Source of the DNA: LCIL01 sp041480845
GTDB lineage: Bacteria; Patescibacteriota; Microgenomatia; UBA8517
Length of the DNA: 22,594 bases
Direction: 5' to 3'
NCBI GenBank assembly: GCA_041480845.1
Contig: JBGPAU010000010.1
Span: forward strand, 1-22,594
The notes under the pieces are model-generated. The model was not told where the DNA came from. It made no database searches and saw nothing but the letters and a program-made list of their open reading frames with translations. The position numbers and the translations under genes were made by a program. Shown in pieces: positions 20,655-22,594 of this stretch (position 1 is its first letter; each line of letters starts with the position of its first letter).

Positions 20655-21106
20655 CACTTCCCCAATTCTACACGAAAAACTCTGCCAATGCGAACGTTTT
20701 CTCCGGTTTTGGCTATAACTTCTTTGATTAAACCAGCAATTTTTTTGGAAGGGTCTTTTATAAATTCCTGCTCCAAAAGATTTTCATCCCCCATGGACGC
20801 AACCTGCATTGCGATACCCTTGCCAAGTGTTTCAAAAAGTTCATTTTTGGCAACAAAATCTGTTTCACAAAGAAGTTCGGCAACCCCAACGATTTTCCCG
20901 GTGTGGTGTGAATAAACAAAAACTTTGCCCTCGCCGGTTTCTCTGCCCTCGCGTTTGGCGGCCTTTTCTACACCTTCTTTTTTCAAAATTACCAGCGCTT
21001 TTTTTTCAACCCCGCCAACTTCTTCGAGAACTTCCCTGATTCTAATTATTGCCACTCCTGTTTCCTTGCGGAGTCTTTTAATTAAAGCTATATCAATTTT
21101 TGACAT
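20654..21106 (-). CDS. tsf: Elongation factor Ts, minimal form
   Basis: 150 residues against ~283 in E. coli and ~196 in Thermus. Nucleotide exchange factor for EF-Tu. The N-terminal UBA-like domain (IALIKRLRKETGVAIIRIRE) and the TDFVAKNE exchange motif (in ELLCETDFVAKNELFETLG) are present. One core subdomain follows, and the protein ends in ENVRIGRVFRVELG. The second core subdomain and the coiled coil are missing. The start lies inside the rpsB end (14-nt overlap), so the usual rpsB-tsf pair is tightly coupled. Confidence 0.96.
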   Translation of the reverse strand: MSKIDIALIKRLRKETGVAIIRIREVLEEVGGVEKKALVILKKEGVEKAAKREGRETGEGKVFVYSHHTGKIVGVAELLCETDFVAKNELFETLGKGIAMQVASMGDENLLEQEFIKDPSKKIAGLIKEVIAKTGENVRIGRVFRVELGK

Positions 21107-21788
21107 GTTTTTTCCCTTCTTCTATGGCCTCTCCTACCAAGTCTAATATATATTCGAGGGCTTTGCTGGCATCATCATTCATCGGGATTGGATAATCAAT
21201 AGGATCCGGGTCGGAGTTGCTGTCAACTATTCCCACAACCGGAACTTTTCGCACATTTGCCTCATGGACCGCGCCGGCTTCCCTTTTTGTATCAATTACA
21301 AAAAGCACATCCGGAACGTTTGTCAGCATTTTAATTCCCCCAAAAAATCTCTCAAGACGGGCAATTTCACGATCGATCAAAAGTCTTTCTTTCTTTGTGT
21401 ATTTGTTATAAAACCCTGAGGTCATATTGATCTTCATTTCCTCCATCTTTTTGAGAGACCTCTGCATTTGGGGAAAATTGGAGATAGTACCTCCCAGCCA
21501 TCTCTCATTGACATAAGGAATACCGACCTTCTCGGCAACTGCGGCGACCTTGTCTTTAACCTGTTTTTTAGTTCCAAGAAGAAGAACGGTTTTGCCTTCT
21601 TTTATAGATCTTGTCAAAAATTCCAAAGCTTCCTCAATTAGGGGCTTTACCTTGGTTAAATCAAAAATATGGACTCCGTTTTCCTGGCCATAAAGATACT
21701 CCTCCATTTTGGGATTCCAACGGCGGGTCTGATGCCCAAAATGGGCACCGCTATCCAGTAATTGATCTAGTGAAACTTTAACTGCCAT
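21093..21788 (-). CDS. rpsB: Small ribosomal subunit protein S2 (uS2)
   Basis: 231 residues, usual length. Opens VSLDQLLDSGAHFGHQTRRW, with KMEEYLYGQENGVHIFDLTK, the GTKKQVKDKVAAVAEK segment, VNERWLGGTISNF and the DVLFVIDTKREAGAVHEANV / VPVVGIVDSNSDPDPIDYPI signature near the C-terminus. First gene of the rpsB-tsf-frr-...-ybaB operon, expressed from a promoter that overlaps the end of the cyclodeaminase gene, with a ~65-nt leader containing a hairpin. Confidence 0.98.
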   Translation of the reverse strand: MAVKVSLDQLLDSGAHFGHQTRRWNPKMEEYLYGQENGVHIFDLTKVKPLIEEALEFLTRSIKEGKTVLLLGTKKQVKDKVAAVAEKVGIPYVNERWLGGTISNFPQMQRSLKKMEEMKINMTSGFYNKYTKKERLLIDREIARLERFFGGIKMLTNVPDVLFVIDTKREAGAVHEANVRKVPVVGIVDSNSDPDPIDYPIPMNDDASKALEYILDLVGEAIEEGKKHVKN

Positions 21789-21814
21789 GATATCTTATTG
21801 CTTCCTTAAACCGC

Positions 21815-21849
21815 CATCAGTCGGAAGATTCCAGGAAGCCTGACTGATG
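21815..21849 (-). promoter_or_regulatory. Hairpin in the rpsB leader
   Basis: CATCAGTC and GACTGATG (21815-21822 and 21842-21849 in plus-strand order) pair over 8 bp, with 2 more G-C pairs after a one-base bulge. No T-run follows, so it is not a terminator. Its place between promoter and start codon fits S2 autoregulation, known from other bacteria, but no specific match to a described leader can be claimed. Confidence 0.45.
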
Positions 21850-21860
21850 TGTGTACGGGT

Positions 21861-21889
21861 ATTATACTCAACTTAAACCAAGCCTGCAA
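21861..21889 (-). promoter_or_regulatory. Promoter of the rpsB operon
   Basis: On the minus strand a perfect TATAAT (21866-21861), with TTGCAG (21889-21884) 17 nt upstream inside the cyclodeaminase coding region. The predicted start is near 21854. Confidence 0.5.
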
Positions 21890-22379
21890 GAGCTTTTTTG
21901 TTAATCTCAATATTTTCCCCTGCGGCCTCAATCGCGGCATTGGCAAGGCTTTCTGCGCTTACCGCATCGGAATAGGCATTTTTATTGCCGATTTTGGCTA
22001 TTTCTAAAGCCATCGCTTGAACCTCCTCGGAGAGCCGTTTTACCCTATCCGGAATCTCAATGGCCCAATACAAAGCCGCCTTAATTTTCGAATTATCTTT
22101 AGTCTTATAGGCCTCCATCACTTTTTGGAAGGCTTCGCTGTCCGCATCCGCCAAGTCCATCAATTCCAATCTGATTTCTGAGACTTTTTGAGAAATATTT
22201 TTTACCCTTGCTTCAACCTCCTCATAACCTTTTTTACCGATGGTTAAATTACAAACCATTTCGACAAGTGACGCCGCCAATGCCGCGGTTACGGCTGCTA
22301 CAGATCCTCCTCCCGGAGTCGGATTTTTGTCTGCGACCTGTTCTAAAAATTCTTCAACTGTTTGATTTTTGATCGTCAT
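21873..22379 (-). CDS. Formimidoyltetrahydrofolate cyclodeaminase-like protein
   Basis: 168 residues from ATG 22379. I prefer this over a TTG two codons upstream because it gives the common ATGA overlap with the gene before it. All-helical cyclodeaminase domain: TVEEFLEQVADKNPTPGGGS (the PTPGGGS motif), AALAASLVEMVCNLTIGKKG, DADSEAFQKVMEAYK and NAYSDAVSAESLANAAIEAA. The enzyme turns 5-formimino-THF into 5,10-methenyl-THF and ammonia. It ends ~30 residues earlier than the usual ~200. Coupled to the formimidoyltransferase gene, so the two domains of animal FTCD are here separate adjacent genes. No histidine-degradation gene is visible in the window. Confidence 0.9.
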   Translation of the reverse strand: MTIKNQTVEEFLEQVADKNPTPGGGSVAAVTAALAASLVEMVCNLTIGKKGYEEVEARVKNISQKVSEIRLELMDLADADSEAFQKVMEAYKTKDNSKIKAALYWAIEIPDRVKRLSEEVQAMALEIAKIGNKNAYSDAVSAESLANAAIEAAGENIEINKKALAGLV

Positions 22380-22594
22380 TCCCAAAGTTTCTTTTCCAAA
22401 ACCTGATCCGACTTAAAATTTTCTACCTTGAAAGTGTTTTTAACAGCGCCAACCAATGATTCGAGAGGAATCATACCATAAATTTCCGAGCTTTTGATTT
22501 TGACGCCCAATTTCTCCGCCTCCGCGGTAACGGCACGGTAGGCTTCATCAAAGTTGGTCTTTTTGTAGTCTACCAAGTTCATGGAAACCTGTGC
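22376..22594 (-). CDS. Glutamate formimidoyltransferase, C-terminal part (cut by window edge)
   Basis: Partial: the gene continues beyond base 22594. The visible 72 codons read AQVSMNLVDYKKTNFDEAYR, then AVTAEAEKLGVKIKSSEIYG, then MIPLESLVGAVKNTF and a tail ending KKLWE. AQVSMNLxDY and the GSE(I/L)xGxxP-like segment are hallmarks of the formiminotransferase C-terminal subdomain. The reading frame is open through the ATG at 22582 to the edge, so that ATG is internal (Met of QVSMN), not the start. The enzyme moves the formimino group between N-formimino-glutamate and THF. Stop overlaps the cyclodeaminase start by 4 nt. Confidence 0.88.
   Translation of the reverse strand, partial: AQVSMNLVDYKKTNFDEAYRAVTAEAEKLGVKIKSSEIYGMIPLESLVGAVKNTFKVENFKSDQVLEKKLWE

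Noticed and set aside
22376..22582. Complete 68-residue protein starting at ATG 22582
   Set aside because: The frame continues upstream to the window edge as AQVSM, the formiminotransferase motif, so that ATG is internal and the gene is cut by the edge.

Overview
The window looks like a chromosomal segment of a reduced-genome bacterium of the Candidate Phyla Radiation, most likely Microgenomates-like. This is inferred from gene content; no 16S is present. Supporting signs are a minimal EF-Ts, a short ProS without the editing insertion, very tight gene packing with many ATGA overlaps, and exported proteins with Pro/Thr/Ser-rich linkers. Several promoters also have their -10 box only 6-11 nt before the start codon, which implies leaderless mRNAs. 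TGA is used as a stop, so the code is the ordinary bacterial one.

Left end (1-1440): a two-gene minus-strand module of a Panacea-domain (DUF4065/SocA-like) protein followed by a small protein with a RelE-like C-terminus, a candidate Panacea toxin-antitoxin pair. Beyond it is about 490 bases without a firm gene. That stretch holds a strong sigma70-type promoter on the plus strand, an 18-bp perfect inverted repeat next to a 12-bp palindrome, and a leftover C-terminal end of a second MacB-like gene embedded in REP-like sequence.

Export and signalling block (1440-8386): a MacA/MacB-type exporter (adaptor, ATPase, permease) lies downstream of an OmpR-type regulator and its histidine kinase. Divergently transcribed from these are a DrrA/DrrB-type ABC-2 exporter and a coupled small protein of unknown function.

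Middle (8383-13810): a membrane-anchored Cys-rich/PT-rich protein with a sortase-like IPVTG tail, cysS, a lipoprotein cassette, recR with an unknown Gln-rich protein, and a second lipoprotein cassette encoding a divergent polysaccharide deacetylase. Each lipoprotein cassette has its own promoter, roughly 80-95 nt leader, strong Shine-Dalgarno and intrinsic terminator, unlike the leaderless neighbours. The second one splits the usual dnaX-ybaB-recR cluster.

Right end (13809-22594): one long minus-strand operon rpsB-tsf-frr-(unknown)-rseP-proS-HIT-yqeY-ybeY-dnaX-ybaB. It is a stripped version of the common tsf-pyrH-frr-uppS-cdsA-dxr-rseP-proS neighbourhood. Upstream of it are the end of a glutamate formimidoyltransferase gene (cut by the window edge) and a separate cyclodeaminase gene. 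Three genes (response regulator, cysS, dnaX) carry short in-frame DNA repeats in their linker regions.
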